Shown: positions 34,944 to 44,249 of the stretch, in pieces
How the letters are laid out: every line of letters starts with the position of its first letter
Numbering within the stretch: position 1 is the stretch's first letter
Assembly: GCA_910577315.1 (NCBI GenBank)
Contig: CAJTME010000004.1
Location: 182,110 to 246,109 of the forward strand
Direction: 5' to 3'
Source: an uncultured Muribaculaceae bacterium
GTDB lineage: Bacteria; Bacteroidota; Bacteroidia; Bacteroidales; Muribaculaceae
DNA length: 64,000 nt
Made by a program: the position numbers and the translations under genes
The notes under the pieces: model-generated
What the model was told of the DNA's origin: nothing
The model's database searches: none
What the model saw: the letters and a program-made list of their open reading frames with translations, nothing else

Positions 34944-36016
34944 TGTTCAAGATTCTCGACCGATACATAATCCGTAAATTCCTCGGCACATACATCTTCG
35001 CCATAGCCCTGCTGCTGGCGATTGTGGTGATGTTTGACGTCAACGAGAAGTTCGACGCTTTCCTTAAGGCGCCCCTCAAGGCCACCATCGTCGACTACTT
35101 CGTCAACTTCCTGCCATACTTCGCCAACCAGTTCTCCCCCCTGTTCGTATTCATCGCGGTGATATTCTTCACCACCAAGCTCGCCGGCAACAACGAAATT
35201 ATCGCCATGCTCTCCTCTGGCGTGAGTTTCCGCCGGCTCATGCGCCCCTACCTTTTTTCAGCCCTGGTCATAGCAGCCGCAACCTGGGTTCTCGGTGCCT
35301 ATATCATCCCCCCGGCCAACGTCAAGCGAATAAACTACACCAACACCTACGTGAAGAACAAGCGTGTGGACTACGGCTCAAACATCATGCTCATGGTTGC
35401 CCCGGGCGAGATAGCGTATATGAGCCGCTACGACAACATCACCAAAAACGGCACTCGCTTTTCCCTCGAATCCTTCGACTCGGCCAAACACCTCACCTCG
35501 CGTCTGACCGCCAGTTCAATAAAGTGGGACACCCTTTACTCGTGGCGCGTCTACGACTATGTCATACGTGACTTCCGCGACGGCCGCGAATACATCAACA
35601 AAGGGCGCCAGCTCGACACCGTCATTCCCTTTGAACCGCGCGACTTCCTCATCTCGAAGAACGACCACGAAATGCTGTCAACCCCGGCCCTCGAGGAATA
35701 CATCGACCGCCAGCGCAACCGTGGCGTCGCCAACATCAAGAGTTTTGAGGTCGAATACCACCGCCGTTACGCCATGTGCGCCGCAGCCTTTATCCTCACC
35801 GTCATCGGCATGTCGCTATCCTCCCGCAAGGTCAAGGGCGGCCTCGGACTTAACATCGGCATCGGCCTTGCCCTTTCGTTCAGCTACATCCTGTTCATGG
35901 CAATCACGCAGAGTTTCGCCTACTCCGGCCTCACCTCCCCTTTCATCGCCATGTGGATTCCCAATGTCATCTATGCCGTCATTGCCCTCATCCTCTACCG
36001 CAAGGCCGAAATGTAG
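34943..36016 (+). CDS. LptF/LptG-type permease (YjgP/YjgQ)
   Basis: A 357-residue inner-membrane protein of the lipopolysaccharide ABC exporter, which with LptB extracts LPS from the membrane. The ATG overlapping the tgt stop is used because it begins the family N-terminus MFKILDRYIIRKFLGTYIF. There are three N-terminal membrane segments (about 15-35, 55-80, 95-120), a periplasmic beta-jellyroll (about 125-265) and three more helices at the C-terminus (about 275-355), the standard LptF/G layout. F and G cannot be told apart here. It follows tgt as in many Bacteroidales. Confidence 0.9.
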   Translation: MFKILDRYIIRKFLGTYIFAIALLLAIVVMFDVNEKFDAFLKAPLKATIVDYFVNFLPYFANQFSPLFVFIAVIFFTTKLAGNNEIIAMLSSGVSFRRLMRPYLFSALVIAAATWVLGAYIIPPANVKRINYTNTYVKNKRVDYGSNIMLMVAPGEIAYMSRYDNITKNGTRFSLESFDSAKHLTSRLTASSIKWDTLYSWRVYDYVIRDFRDGREYINKGRQLDTVIPFEPRDFLISKNDHEMLSTPALEEYIDRQRNRGVANIKSFEVEYHRRYAMCAAAFILTVIGMSLSSRKVKGGLGLNIGIGLALSFSYILFMAITQSFAYSGLTSPFIAMWIPNVIYAVIALILYRKAEM

Positions 36017-36058
36017 AATAAAATCCGCCGCCCCGCAACAAAAAAATCCACGAGGCGT

Positions 36059-36088
36059 TTTGTGGTAAAGAAATAATTGCTAAATTTG
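36059..36088 (+). promoter_or_regulatory. Promoter for the ferredoxin gene
   Basis: TTTG at 36059-36062, an 18-base spacer and TAAATTTG at 36081-36088, a near-consensus Bacteroidota promoter. The leader would be about 45 bases and A-rich just before the ATG at 36137. Confidence 0.7.
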
Positions 36089-36136
36089 CAGCGTAAAAGC
36101 AAAAACAAGAATTAATTCACCCAAAAACTAAACACA

Positions 36137-36307
36137 ATGGCTTACGTAATCACCGACGCATGCGTGGCTTGCGGCACCTGTCTGCCCGAATGTCCCGTTG
36201 ACGCAATCTCCGAAGGCACCATCTATGTGATCGATCCCGACACCTGCATCGAATGTGGCTCCTGCGCAGCAGTTTGCCCCAACGACGCTATCCTTCCTCC
36301 CGCATAA
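36137..36307 (+). CDS. 2[4Fe-4S] ferredoxin
   Basis: A 56-residue cytosolic electron carrier. Both cluster motifs are complete: CVACGTCLPECP (Cys at 9, 12, 15, 19) and CIECGSCAAVCP (Cys at 37, 40, 43, 47), the clostridial-type pattern CxxCxxCxxxCP twice. It is probably a low-potential carrier for pyruvate:ferredoxin oxidoreductase or similar anaerobic enzymes, which fits a fermentative gut anaerobe. It is a single-gene unit with its own strong promoter and a hairpin downstream. Confidence 0.96.
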   Translation: MAYVITDACVACGTCLPECPVDAISEGTIYVIDPDTCIECGSCAAVCPNDAILPPA

Positions 36308-36325
36308 GGACTTGCATCAAAAAAA

Positions 36326-36360
36326 GAATAAAGGGCGCGCCAAATGGTGTGCCCTTATTC
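36326..36360. terminator. Hairpin terminator between ferredoxin and the AI-2E permease
   Basis: An imperfect 15-bp stem with G-U pairs and a four-base loop (36326-36341 with 36346-36360). On the minus strand it is followed by a run of seven T, so it clearly terminates the permease gene and may also stop the ferredoxin transcript. Confidence 0.7.
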
Positions 36361-36378
36361 GTATCATGATACCCGATG

Positions 36379-37497
36379 CTATTCCACAATGTCGCGCAGC
36401 GCCGTCGACGGCCCCTCGCGGTGTATCAGATATTGGTCATAATAAGCGAGGATGAGCGTAGTCAGCGGCAGGGCTATAATCAGACCGATGAATCCTAACA
36501 GCGTCCCCCATATTGACAGCGACAGCAGAATGATGGCCGGATTGAGCCCCATAGCCTTGCCCATTATCTTGGGCGTCAGGAAAAGGTCCTGGATGCACTG
36601 CACGATAATATATACCGCCATACAGCTCCACCACACTTCCCAGAAGCCCTTGTCAGAACCGGCAGCATAGACGATGCACAGCAGCGTGGTGGGCACAAGC
36701 GATATGAGCTGAAGGTATGGCACCAGATTGAGCAGCCCGATAAAAAGCCCGAGGATTACCGCAAGCGGAAGCCCCACAATCAGGAACCCGATGGCAAAAA
36801 GCACGCCCACGATGAACGCCACGAGCGCCTGTCCGCGGAAATAATGGTTCATGCTGCGCTTCACGTCATCGAGAACCGAAAACGTCGTGTCGCGGAATTT
36901 CGGAGGAACCAGCCGTTTCATCCCGTGCAGCAACTTGTCGTAGTCGAGCATTATGAACACGACATAGAGCAGAACCAAAAACCAGCTCACAAGCCACATC
37001 ACCATTTCAATGCCGCTTGACAGCATGCCCCCGACAGCATTTAGAATAGACCGGAAATCCTGACTTGTCATTTCCTGCGATATGGTCCTGAAATCTATCA
37101 CATCACGCAGATAGTCGTGAACCGACGCCGGTATGAACGGAATGGGGCCGGCTGTTCCAGAGGCATATCGGTTGACAAGCTCACCCACCTGACGCATTTC
37201 CGCAGAAATCGACGGCAACAGGAACATGCACAGCACGAACACCAGCAGCATGCACTCAAATAAAGTGAGGAAAACGGCGACAAACCGCCCTTTAAGCCTC
37301 ATCAGACGGCGGTTGTACTGCACAAACGGCTCAAGGATATAAGCTATCAGCCACGCCACGAGAAACGGCAGCAGCACATCCCGCAGAAGGTTCACCAGCC
37401 ATAAGACTCCGGCCAAAGCCAGCAGCGATATGACCAGCCGCACGACGCGGTCGAAAGTGTAAGGACGGCGCCCGGGCGCCACATTATCTGATGTCAT
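36379..37497 (-). CDS. AI-2E family permease (PerM-like)
   Basis: A 372-residue inner-membrane protein with about seven to eight hydrophobic segments. The family's C-terminal core is visible: GLFIGLLNLVPYLQLISLVP (about 255-274) and MGLNPAIILLSLSIWGTLLGF near residue 325, a pattern shared by TqsA/YhhQ/PerM-type proteins. Some members export autoinducer-2 and others act as Na+/H+ or metabolite carriers, so the substrate is open. The ATG at 37497 is used: the longer TTG-started frame would place the first codons inside the -7 promoter box. Confidence 0.88.
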   Translation of the reverse strand: MTSDNVAPGRRPYTFDRVVRLVISLLALAGVLWLVNLLRDVLLPFLVAWLIAYILEPFVQYNRRLMRLKGRFVAVFLTLFECMLLVFVLCMFLLPSISAEMRQVGELVNRYASGTAGPIPFIPASVHDYLRDVIDFRTISQEMTSQDFRSILNAVGGMLSSGIEMVMWLVSWFLVLLYVVFIMLDYDKLLHGMKRLVPPKFRDTTFSVLDDVKRSMNHYFRGQALVAFIVGVLFAIGFLIVGLPLAVILGLFIGLLNLVPYLQLISLVPTTLLCIVYAAGSDKGFWEVWWSCMAVYIIVQCIQDLFLTPKIMGKAMGLNPAIILLSLSIWGTLLGFIGLIIALPLTTLILAYYDQYLIHREGPSTALRDIVE

Positions 37498-37523
37498 AAT
37501 CGGTTTATATCTTGTTTCGGGTG

Positions 37524-37531
37524 CAAATTTA
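37524..37531 (-). promoter_or_regulatory. -7 box TAAATTTG for the AI-2E permease
   Basis: Minus-strand consensus box 26 bases before the ATG at 37497. It overlaps the upstream part of the open frame and so argues for the shorter protein. Confidence 0.55.
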
Positions 37532-37564
37532 CGCAATTAAAGCGGCAAAATGGAAATAAATGGC

Positions 37565-37572
37565 TAATTTTG
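37565..37572 (+). promoter_or_regulatory. -7 box TAATTTTG for the MFS transporter
   Basis: A plus-strand consensus box facing away from the permease promoter. The leader of about 75 bases is AT-rich with no obvious fold. Confidence 0.5.
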
Positions 37573-37651
37573 CAAGACAATTCAAATTACATCAGGACGT
37601 ATGCAGAATTAACAGGTCGTTTAAAATCAATTTTATCACATAATAACAATC

Positions 37652-39091
37652 ATGACAAAACAGATTAAACAACTCCTGAACGACAAGGCATGGGCGCGTT
37701 GGACCGCTTTGGTGCTCGTGGCATCAATGATGTTCTTCGCCTACATGTTTGTCGACGTGATGTCGCCCCTGCAATCGCTTGTGGAGACACAGCTCGGATG
37801 GTCGCCCGCCGCCTTCGGCTACTATGCCGGCGCCGAATACATCCTCAACGTTTTCGGTTTCCTCATCATTGCGGGCATCATCCTCGACAAGATGGGCGTC
37901 CGTTTCACGGGTGTCCTTTCGGCCTCGGTGATGTTCATCGGTGCCTGCATCAAGCTTTATGCAATCAGCAACTGGTTTGCTGGCACCGCCTTCGACCAGT
38001 GGCTCAGCTCATGGTGGACCGACATGCCCGGCAGCGCCAAGCTGGCCGCCTTTGGCTTCATGATTTTCGGCTGCGGCTGTGAAATGGCCGGCATCACTGT
38101 CTCGAAGACTCTCGCAAAATGGTTTGAAGGACACGAGATGGCCCTAGCAATGGGTCTCGAAATGGCGCTCGCCCGCGTCGGCGTATGGGCCATATTCACC
38201 CTCTCGCCCCGCGTGTCAACCTGGATGGGCGAACCCAGCGTCGTGACTCCCGTCGCATTCTGCACTGCCCTCCTCCTGATTGGCCTGATTTCCTATATTG
38301 TGTTCACATTCATGGACACCCGTCTCGACCATGAGATTGCTGCCGAGAAAGCTGCCGCCTCCCAGGATTCTTCCGACGAGGAATTCAAGATTTCCGACGT
38401 CAAGAACATCCTGTCGAGCAAACTCTTCTGGGTAATCGCAATGCTCTGCGTGCTCTATTACTCGGCAATCTTCCCCTTCCAGCGCTATGCCACCAACATG
38501 CTCCAGTGCAACCTCCACATGGACGCCCAGGCTGCCGCCGATATCTTCCGCTGGTTCCCCATCGGCGCCGCAGCCCTCACCCCCGTCCTCGGCTATGTGC
38601 TCGACCGCAAGGGCAAAGGCGCCTCGATGCTCCTCGCCGGCGCCGTGCTGATGATAGCCTGTCACCTCACCTTCGCGCTCTTGATTCCCGTATATCCCAA
38701 GACATGGCTTGCGTTCACAGCCATTGTCGTGCTCGGCATATCATTCTCGCTCGTTCCCGCCGCCCTCTGGCCTTCCGTGCCCAAAATTATGGACGCCCGT
38801 TTCCTTGGTTCGGCCTACTCGCTAATCTTCTGGGTGCAGAACATCGGCCTCGCGCTGTTCCCCATCCTGATAGGCAAAGTGCTCGTATGGGCCAATCCCG
38901 GCGTTGACGACCCCATGAAGTACAACTACACCGTACCGATGCTGCTCTTTGCATCTCTTGGCGTTCTGGCATTGATTTTCGGCCTGTGGCTCCTCGCCCT
39001 CAACAAGCGTCACCACTACGGCCTCCAGGATCCCAACATCAAACCCAACACCGCCGCCGAAGAGGCAGAAATGCTCTCGGCCGAAGAATAA
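37652..39091 (+). CDS. Major facilitator superfamily transporter
   Basis: A 479-residue inner-membrane carrier with twelve predicted helices. The loop 2-3 MFS motif is recognisable as ILDKMGVRFTG (about 77-87) and repeated in the second half as VLDRKGKGAS (about 318-327). A hydrophilic central loop (about 230-250) and an acidic, Ala/Glu-rich C-terminal tail fit the family. The N-terminal helices resemble nitrate/nitrite or organic-acid MFS carriers, but I cannot assign a substrate. It is a single gene between its own promoter and a strong terminator. Confidence 0.88.
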   Translation: MTKQIKQLLNDKAWARWTALVLVASMMFFAYMFVDVMSPLQSLVETQLGWSPAAFGYYAGAEYILNVFGFLIIAGIILDKMGVRFTGVLSASVMFIGACIKLYAISNWFAGTAFDQWLSSWWTDMPGSAKLAAFGFMIFGCGCEMAGITVSKTLAKWFEGHEMALAMGLEMALARVGVWAIFTLSPRVSTWMGEPSVVTPVAFCTALLLIGLISYIVFTFMDTRLDHEIAAEKAAASQDSSDEEFKISDVKNILSSKLFWVIAMLCVLYYSAIFPFQRYATNMLQCNLHMDAQAAADIFRWFPIGAAALTPVLGYVLDRKGKGASMLLAGAVLMIACHLTFALLIPVYPKTWLAFTAIVVLGISFSLVPAALWPSVPKIMDARFLGSAYSLIFWVQNIGLALFPILIGKVLVWANPGVDDPMKYNYTVPMLLFASLGVLALIFGLWLLALNKRHHYGLQDPNIKPNTAAEEAEMLSAEE

Positions 39092-39125
39092 TCCGGCGAC
39101 ATTCGATAAGTCCCCGATCAACAAC

Positions 39126-39165
39126 AAACCGGGGCGCTCCCGAAAATTCAGGAGCGCCCCGGTTT
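39126..39165. terminator. Intrinsic terminator after the MFS gene
   Basis: A perfect 15-bp GC-rich stem (39126-39140 with 39151-39165) with a ten-base loop, followed by ATTTTTTC. It sits between the convergent MFS and efp genes and probably serves both. Confidence 0.9.
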
Positions 39166-39185
39166 ATTTTTTCAAGGCCGTTTTA

Positions 39186-39752
39186 TCAGGCCTTCATGCG
39201 TTCGAGGTAAGAACCGTCGCGGGTGTCGATTTTCACCTTGTCGCCGATGTTGACGAAGAGGGGCACGCGCACCTCGGCGCCGGTCTCAACGGTTGCGGGC
39301 TTGAGGGTGTTGGTGGCGGTGTCGCCCTTGATGCCGGGTTCGGTGTAGGTCACTTCGAGGATTACCGAGGTAGGCATTTCGCAGGTGAGGATGGTGTCGG
39401 AAGCGGCGTGAACCATGGCTTCGCAGATGTCGCCTTCCTTGAGGAACTGCACACCTTCGATGCTTTCGCCGGGGATGGATACCTGTTCGAAAGTTTCGGT
39501 GTGCATGAAGTTGTAGTCATCTCCGTCCTTGTAGAGGAACTGATAGGGGCGGCGCTCGATGCGGACCTCATCAACCTTTACACCCGAGTTCCAGGTCTTG
39601 TCTATGATGCGGCCGGTTTTCACGTTGCGGAGCTTGGTGCGGACAAAAGCGGGGCCTTTGCCGGGCTTTACATGAAGGAATTCTTTGATGAAGTAGTAGG
39701 TGCCGTCGATGTCGAGACACATACCGTTCTTGAAATCAGCTGTTGTTGCCAT
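39186..39752 (-). CDS. efp: Elongation factor P
   Basis: A 188-residue factor that rescues ribosomes stalled at polyproline. The three-barrel layout is clear: KOW-like domain I (1-65) with the tip loop FLHVKPGKGPAFVRTKLRNV (about 26-45), in which the tip residue that may be modified is Lys32 in KPGKGP. The OB domains II and III follow, ending VRVPLFVNIGDKVKIDTRDG (about 159-178), the EF-P signature. The gene is monocistronic. Confidence 0.97.
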   Translation of the reverse strand: MATTADFKNGMCLDIDGTYYFIKEFLHVKPGKGPAFVRTKLRNVKTGRIIDKTWNSGVKVDEVRIERRPYQFLYKDGDDYNFMHTETFEQVSIPGESIEGVQFLKEGDICEAMVHAASDTILTCEMPTSVILEVTYTEPGIKGDTATNTLKPATVETGAEVRVPLFVNIGDKVKIDTRDGSYLERMKA

Positions 39753-39836
39753 AAAGTTGGTATAATGTTTCTTTCTAAGAGATTATTTGCACTGGTAAAA
39801 AGCTGCCCGCCGAAGATGTTAGGGGCAAATTTTCTG

Positions 39837-39844
39837 CAAAGATA
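39837..39844 (-). promoter_or_regulatory. -7 box TATCTTTG for efp
   Basis: Minus-strand consensus box with a leader of about 80 bases before the efp ATG at 39752. Confidence 0.5.
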
Positions 39845-39923
39845 CTAATTTTACCGCGAAAATACGGTGCCGCTACCCGAAATTCGCCGTTTTTTTTGTG
39901 TAGAAAACTTTTTGCCGCACATA

Positions 39924-39956
39924 TTGCCGTAAATTCACATATATTATTTAAATTTG
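39924..39956 (+). promoter_or_regulatory. Promoter for the PEP/pyruvate-binding protein
   Basis: TAAATTTG at 39949-39956 with TTG at 39924-39926, 22 bases upstream. It is 19 bases before the ATG at 39976, so the leader is short. Confidence 0.6.
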
Positions 39957-39975
39957 CACAAATATATACTTGGCA

Positions 39976-42972
39976 ATGAAAGAGCAGAACCAGCCGGGCG
40001 TCTATCTGAAAGACACCGCGTTCGACAAATTGATGCAGCGGCGCATATTCAATGTGCTGCTTGTGGCCTCGCGCTACGATGCCTTCATGATGGAGGAAGA
40101 CGGACGTGTGGAGGAACAGCTGTATTTTGAGTACACCTCCCTCAACCTCAGCCTGCCCCCGCGTGTGACCCGCGTGTCGAAATTTTCCGCCGCTCTCGAC
40201 GCCATGCACTCCCAGCACTTCGACCTCGTCATAGTCATGCCGGGCGTCGAGCTGAGCGAGTGTTTCGAGGGATGCAAACTGCTCAAGACCGACTTCCCCG
40301 ACACCCCCATCGTGGTGCTGACGCCGTTTTCAAAAGAGGTTTCCAGGCGCCTGGCCAACGAGGATCTCAGCGACATCGACTACGTATTCTCATGGCTCGG
40401 CAACATGGACCTTCTGCTGGCCATCATCAAGCTCCTCGAGGATAAGATGAACGCCGACGACATCTCGACCGTCGGCGTGCAGATGATAATGGTTGTGGAA
40501 GACTCCGTGAGGTTCTATTCATCGGTCCTGCCCCACATTTACAAGTTCCTGCTCACCCAGAGCCGCGAATTTTCCACCGAGGCCCTCAACGAGCACGAAA
40601 AGATGCTGCGCATGCGCGGCCGCCCCAAGGTGATGCTCGCCCGCGACTACGAGGAAGCCGTCGAACTCTTCGACAAATACGGCGACAACATGCTCGGCGT
40701 AATATCAGATGTGTCATTCATGCGCGGAGGCGTCAAGGACCCCAAGGCGGGCATCCGCCTGGCTGAATACATGCGGCGCCACGACCCCTACCTCCCGCTC
40801 ATCATCGAGTCGAGCGAGACCGACAACGAGGCCGACGTCCAGCGCATCGGCGGCGTATTCCTCGACAAGAACTCGAAGAAACTCCCCGTCGACCTCGGCA
40901 AGGCCATCATGGAGAACTTCGGCTTCGGCGATTTCATAATCCGTGACCCGCGGACGGGTCGGGAAATCATGCGCCTGCGCGACCTCAAGGATCTCCAGAA
41001 ACGGATTTTCGACATTCCCGACCTCGCGCTGCTCTACCATGCATCGCGCAACGACATATCGCGCTGGCTCTACTCCCGCGCTATCTTCCCTATCGCCGAC
41101 ATAATCAAGCGCCACCGCAGCAACGAAACCAACATCAAGGAGGCCAAGCAACTTTTCTTCGACCTCATCGTCAAGTACCGCAAGATGAAGAATCGCGGCG
41201 TTGTGGCTGTATTCCTCAAGGACCGTTTCGACCGCTACTCCAACTTCGCCCGCATCGGCCAGGGCTCATTGGGCGGCAAAGGCCGCGGCCTGGCGTTCAT
41301 CGACTCCATTATAAAGATTAACCCCGTCTGCGACAACTTCGAGGGCGCTACAATTTCGATTCCGCGCACCGTCGTGCTGTGCACCGACATCTTCGATGAA
41401 TTCATGGCCGAAAACGAGCTGTATCCAATTGCGCTCAGCGACGCCTCCGACGACGAGATTCTGCGGCATTTTCTCGCCGCACGCCTTCCCGAACGTCTCA
41501 TCGAGGACTTCTTCGCCCTGTTTGAGGTTGTCGACAGGCCGTTCGCCGTCCGCTCTTCGAGCCTGCTCGAAGACTCGCATTACCAGCCTTTTGCCGGCAT
41601 ATATTCCACATACATGGTGCCCGCCGTTACCGACCGCTACGAACGCCTGCGCCTCCTCTCCGAGGCCATCAAGGGCGTCTATGCCTCGGTTTTCTACCGC
41701 GCCAGCAAAGCCTACATGACAGCCACCTCAAACCTCATCGACCAGGAGAAGATGGCCGTGATCATCCAGGAGGTTGTCGGCGAAAACCACGACGGCCTCT
41801 ACTTCCCGAGCTTCTCGGGCGTAGGCCGCTCGCTCAACTACTATCCCCTCGGGGACGAGACTCCCGAGGACGGCGTGGCGGAAGTGGCCGTTGGCCTCGG
41901 AAAATACATCGTCGACGGCGGTGTGTCGTTGCGTTTCTCCCCCCTCCATCCCGAGCACGTATTGCAGACATCGACCCTCGACCTCGCACTGCGTCAGACA
42001 CAGACCTATCTCTGCGCCCTGCCTACCGACGGCGAGAACCGCACCGTCACCACCGACGATTCGTTCAACATCGTCGAACGCCCCATACAGAGTTTTGCCA
42101 ACACCGGCGCCCTCCGCTACCTCGTTTCCACGTTCGACCCCTGCGACGGCTACCTGAAAGACTATGAGGAAGGCCGCGGGCGACGCGTGGTGACATTCAA
42201 CAACATCCTCCGCGACAAGGTCTTTCCCCTTGCGCCGGCCATCGACTTCATGCTCCGGCACGGCCAGGCAGCCATGCAGCGGCCCATCGAGATAGAGTTT
42301 GCCGGCAATATCGCTCCCGACGCCGCAACGTCAAAGGAAAAAGGCCACATCTACTGGCTCCAGATACGCCCGATTATCGACCGCAAGGAACTCGTCACCG
42401 ACGCAATGCTCGACTCTATTCCCGAGGACTCGATAATCCTGCGCAGCACCACCGCCATCGGAAACGGAAACGTCGATGGAATATCAGCCATCGTATATGT
42501 CCGTCCCGACGCTTTCGACTCGGCAGAGAACCGCAGTCTCGTCGATGTGCTCGACAAGCTCAACCGCGAGTTTATCGAACGCGGCGAAAACTACATACTG
42601 ATTGGTCCGGGCCGGTGGGGTTCCTCCGACTCGGCACTCGGTATCCCCGTTAAATGGGCTGACATCTCCGGCGCCCGCCTCATTGTAGAGGCATCCCTCG
42701 ACAATTACCGCATCGAGCCCAGCCAGGGCACACATTTCTTCCACAACCTCACCTCGTTTGGCGTAGGATATTTCACAATAGACTCATCCAGTCCCGACGC
42801 CCTCTACGATCATTCACGCCTTGATGCCATGCAGGCCGACTATGACGACGGCCGCATCCGCGTGGTGCGTTTCGACCGCCCCCTCACAATAGCCATAAAC
42901 GGACGCCGTGGAGTGGGAATTGTGGCAGTCGATTCTCCCGCCGACAACAACCTTAGCACTGATTTACCATGA
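39976..42972 (+). CDS. Large protein with receiver-like domains and a PPDK/PEP-synthase N-terminal domain
   Basis: A 998-residue cytosolic protein. A TTG two codons earlier is less likely than this ATG. Residues about 15-150 and 165-325 resemble two response-regulator folds: the second has VVEDSVRFYSS (about 172), SDVSFMRGG (about 242, a phospho-acceptor-like Asp) and FLDKNSKKL (about 296). From about 420 to 800 is the ATP-grasp PEP/pyruvate-binding domain (IGQGSLGGKGRGLAF, about 424; FAVRSSSLLEDS, about 522). The swivelling phosphohistidine domain (TSH-type motif) and PEP-binding barrel of true PEP synthase are missing. The C-terminal 170 residues (ILIGPGRWGSSDSALG) are family-specific. The activity is unknown. 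Confidence 0.8.
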   Translation: MKEQNQPGVYLKDTAFDKLMQRRIFNVLLVASRYDAFMMEEDGRVEEQLYFEYTSLNLSLPPRVTRVSKFSAALDAMHSQHFDLVIVMPGVELSECFEGCKLLKTDFPDTPIVVLTPFSKEVSRRLANEDLSDIDYVFSWLGNMDLLLAIIKLLEDKMNADDISTVGVQMIMVVEDSVRFYSSVLPHIYKFLLTQSREFSTEALNEHEKMLRMRGRPKVMLARDYEEAVELFDKYGDNMLGVISDVSFMRGGVKDPKAGIRLAEYMRRHDPYLPLIIESSETDNEADVQRIGGVFLDKNSKKLPVDLGKAIMENFGFGDFIIRDPRTGREIMRLRDLKDLQKRIFDIPDLALLYHASRNDISRWLYSRAIFPIADIIKRHRSNETNIKEAKQLFFDLIVKYRKMKNRGVVAVFLKDRFDRYSNFARIGQGSLGGKGRGLAFIDSIIKINPVCDNFEGATISIPRTVVLCTDIFDEFMAENELYPIALSDASDDEILRHFLAARLPERLIEDFFALFEVVDRPFAVRSSSLLEDSHYQPFAGIYSTYMVPAVTDRYERLRLLSEAIKGVYASVFYRASKAYMTATSNLIDQEKMAVIIQEVVGENHDGLYFPSFSGVGRSLNYYPLGDETPEDGVAEVAVGLGKYIVDGGVSLRFSPLHPEHVLQTSTLDLALRQTQTYLCALPTDGENRTVTTDDSFNIVERPIQSFANTGALRYLVSTFDPCDGYLKDYEEGRGRRVVTFNNILRDKVFPLAPAIDFMLRHGQAAMQRPIEIEFAGNIAPDAATSKEKGHIYWLQIRPIIDRKELVTDAMLDSIPEDSIILRSTTAIGNGNVDGISAIVYVRPDAFDSAENRSLVDVLDKLNREFIERGENYILIGPGRWGSSDSALGIPVKWADISGARLIVEASLDNYRIEPSQGTHFFHNLTSFGVGYFTIDSSSPDALYDHSRLDAMQADYDDGRIRVVRFDRPLTIAINGRRGVGIVAVDSPADNNLSTDLP

Positions 42973-44246
42973 GCATATTTTCCAAATTCAAACGCGCCCT
43001 TGGCTTCGGTCCCGACGATGACGAGGCTGATGAGCAACTTTTCGCTGACACTGCCGCTGCCGACGAAAACGCAGAAGACGCGCCCCCGCCCCCGGCAGCT
43101 CCGGCTCCCGTCGAGTTCGACGCCGCAATGCAGGATGCCATTTTCAGCCATGTCGTCGACGTGTTCAACGCATCCCTGCCCGACTTTCTGGCCAAGACAA
43201 CCGACAGGGACGCACAGCTGAAATACCTGCGCCAGTCGCTCGACTCAGGTGTGAAGGAATACCTCGACTCCCTTTCCAAAGCATCAGAACTCTACTGCGA
43301 GGCCCAATGGAAAGCGCGCCAGTCATCCATGGCCTCCGAGCTCGAGACCATACGCGTCCGCGCCGATGAAATCGAAAAGCAATCTTCCGACATCAAGCAG
43401 AAACAGCTCAGCGCCGACCGTCAGAAACGCGCCCTCACCGAGCGCGTCCACGACCTCGAGTCGCAGCTTGCGCGTCTGGAAAGCGAGCGCGAGCAATTTG
43501 AGCTTGAGAACCGCTCGCTCGTCAACCGTCTGAAAGTGGCCAACGTTCAGCAGGAGGATTTGGAGAAACTGCAGACAGAGCTCCAGCATCTTCGCCTCGA
43601 GAACCAGCAGATGCGCGAGAATCCCGGTGACGTTGCGGCCCGGCAGATTGAGGCCCTCAACACTCAGATTGCCGAAATGACCGATGGCATCGAATCGCTC
43701 AAGGAACAGATACGTGTCTCAAAAGACATGAACGACGACATGCGCTCGCGGCTTTCCGAGCGCGAAAAAGAAATATCAGAACTGAACGAATTGCTCAAGC
43801 AGTTTGCCGACGTCGAGCGCCAGCTCAGTGAAGTTGAAGCCGTAATTGCGGCCAAGGACGATAAAATCAAGTCACAGAAAAAACTTCTTGACTCCCGGTC
43901 GGCCGAAGTTGGCCAGCTCAAACAGACCATTGCCGAGAACCTGCGCCTTCAGGCCGAGCGCGAGCAAAAATTGCAGGCCGAGATTGCGTCCATGCGTCCT
44001 CCGACGGTGGTGAGCGAGATGACCGTCGAATTTGGCGAGGCAGCCGAAGACTCGGTTCCAAAAATTTCCGAAGACGATTTGAACGCCATCGAGCAAACTT
44101 TTGAAAGTGACGATTGGTTTACAAAAACCCCGCCGCCTGAAACGCCCTCGATGCGTCCGCCCGAATACGATTCCGATTTCGGCTATCAGGCTCCGCGCCG
44201 CAAATCACACGCCCCCGAGCATCCCGACCAGCTTTCCCTGTTTTGA
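42969..44246 (+). CDS. Coiled-coil protein encoded with the PEP/pyruvate-binding protein
   Basis: A 425-residue cytosolic protein that overlaps the upstream stop by four bases (ATGA). Residues about 20-45 are acidic and Ala/Pro-rich, about 45-110 form a helical domain, about 115-340 are a long coiled coil rich in Glu, Lys, Gln and Leu heptads, and the C-terminus is acidic, ending PEHPDQLSLF. That last motif (QLSLF) resembles a sliding-clamp-binding QxLxLF peptide, which may be a coincidence. I recognise no named family. The coupling suggests that it works with the receiver/PPDK-like protein. Confidence 0.75.
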   Translation: MSIFSKFKRALGFGPDDDEADEQLFADTAAADENAEDAPPPPAAPAPVEFDAAMQDAIFSHVVDVFNASLPDFLAKTTDRDAQLKYLRQSLDSGVKEYLDSLSKASELYCEAQWKARQSSMASELETIRVRADEIEKQSSDIKQKQLSADRQKRALTERVHDLESQLARLESEREQFELENRSLVNRLKVANVQQEDLEKLQTELQHLRLENQQMRENPGDVAARQIEALNTQIAEMTDGIESLKEQIRVSKDMNDDMRSRLSEREKEISELNELLKQFADVERQLSEVEAVIAAKDDKIKSQKKLLDSRSAEVGQLKQTIAENLRLQAEREQKLQAEIASMRPPTVVSEMTVEFGEAAEDSVPKISEDDLNAIEQTFESDDWFTKTPPPETPSMRPPEYDSDFGYQAPRRKSHAPEHPDQLSLF

Positions 44247-44249
44247 AAA

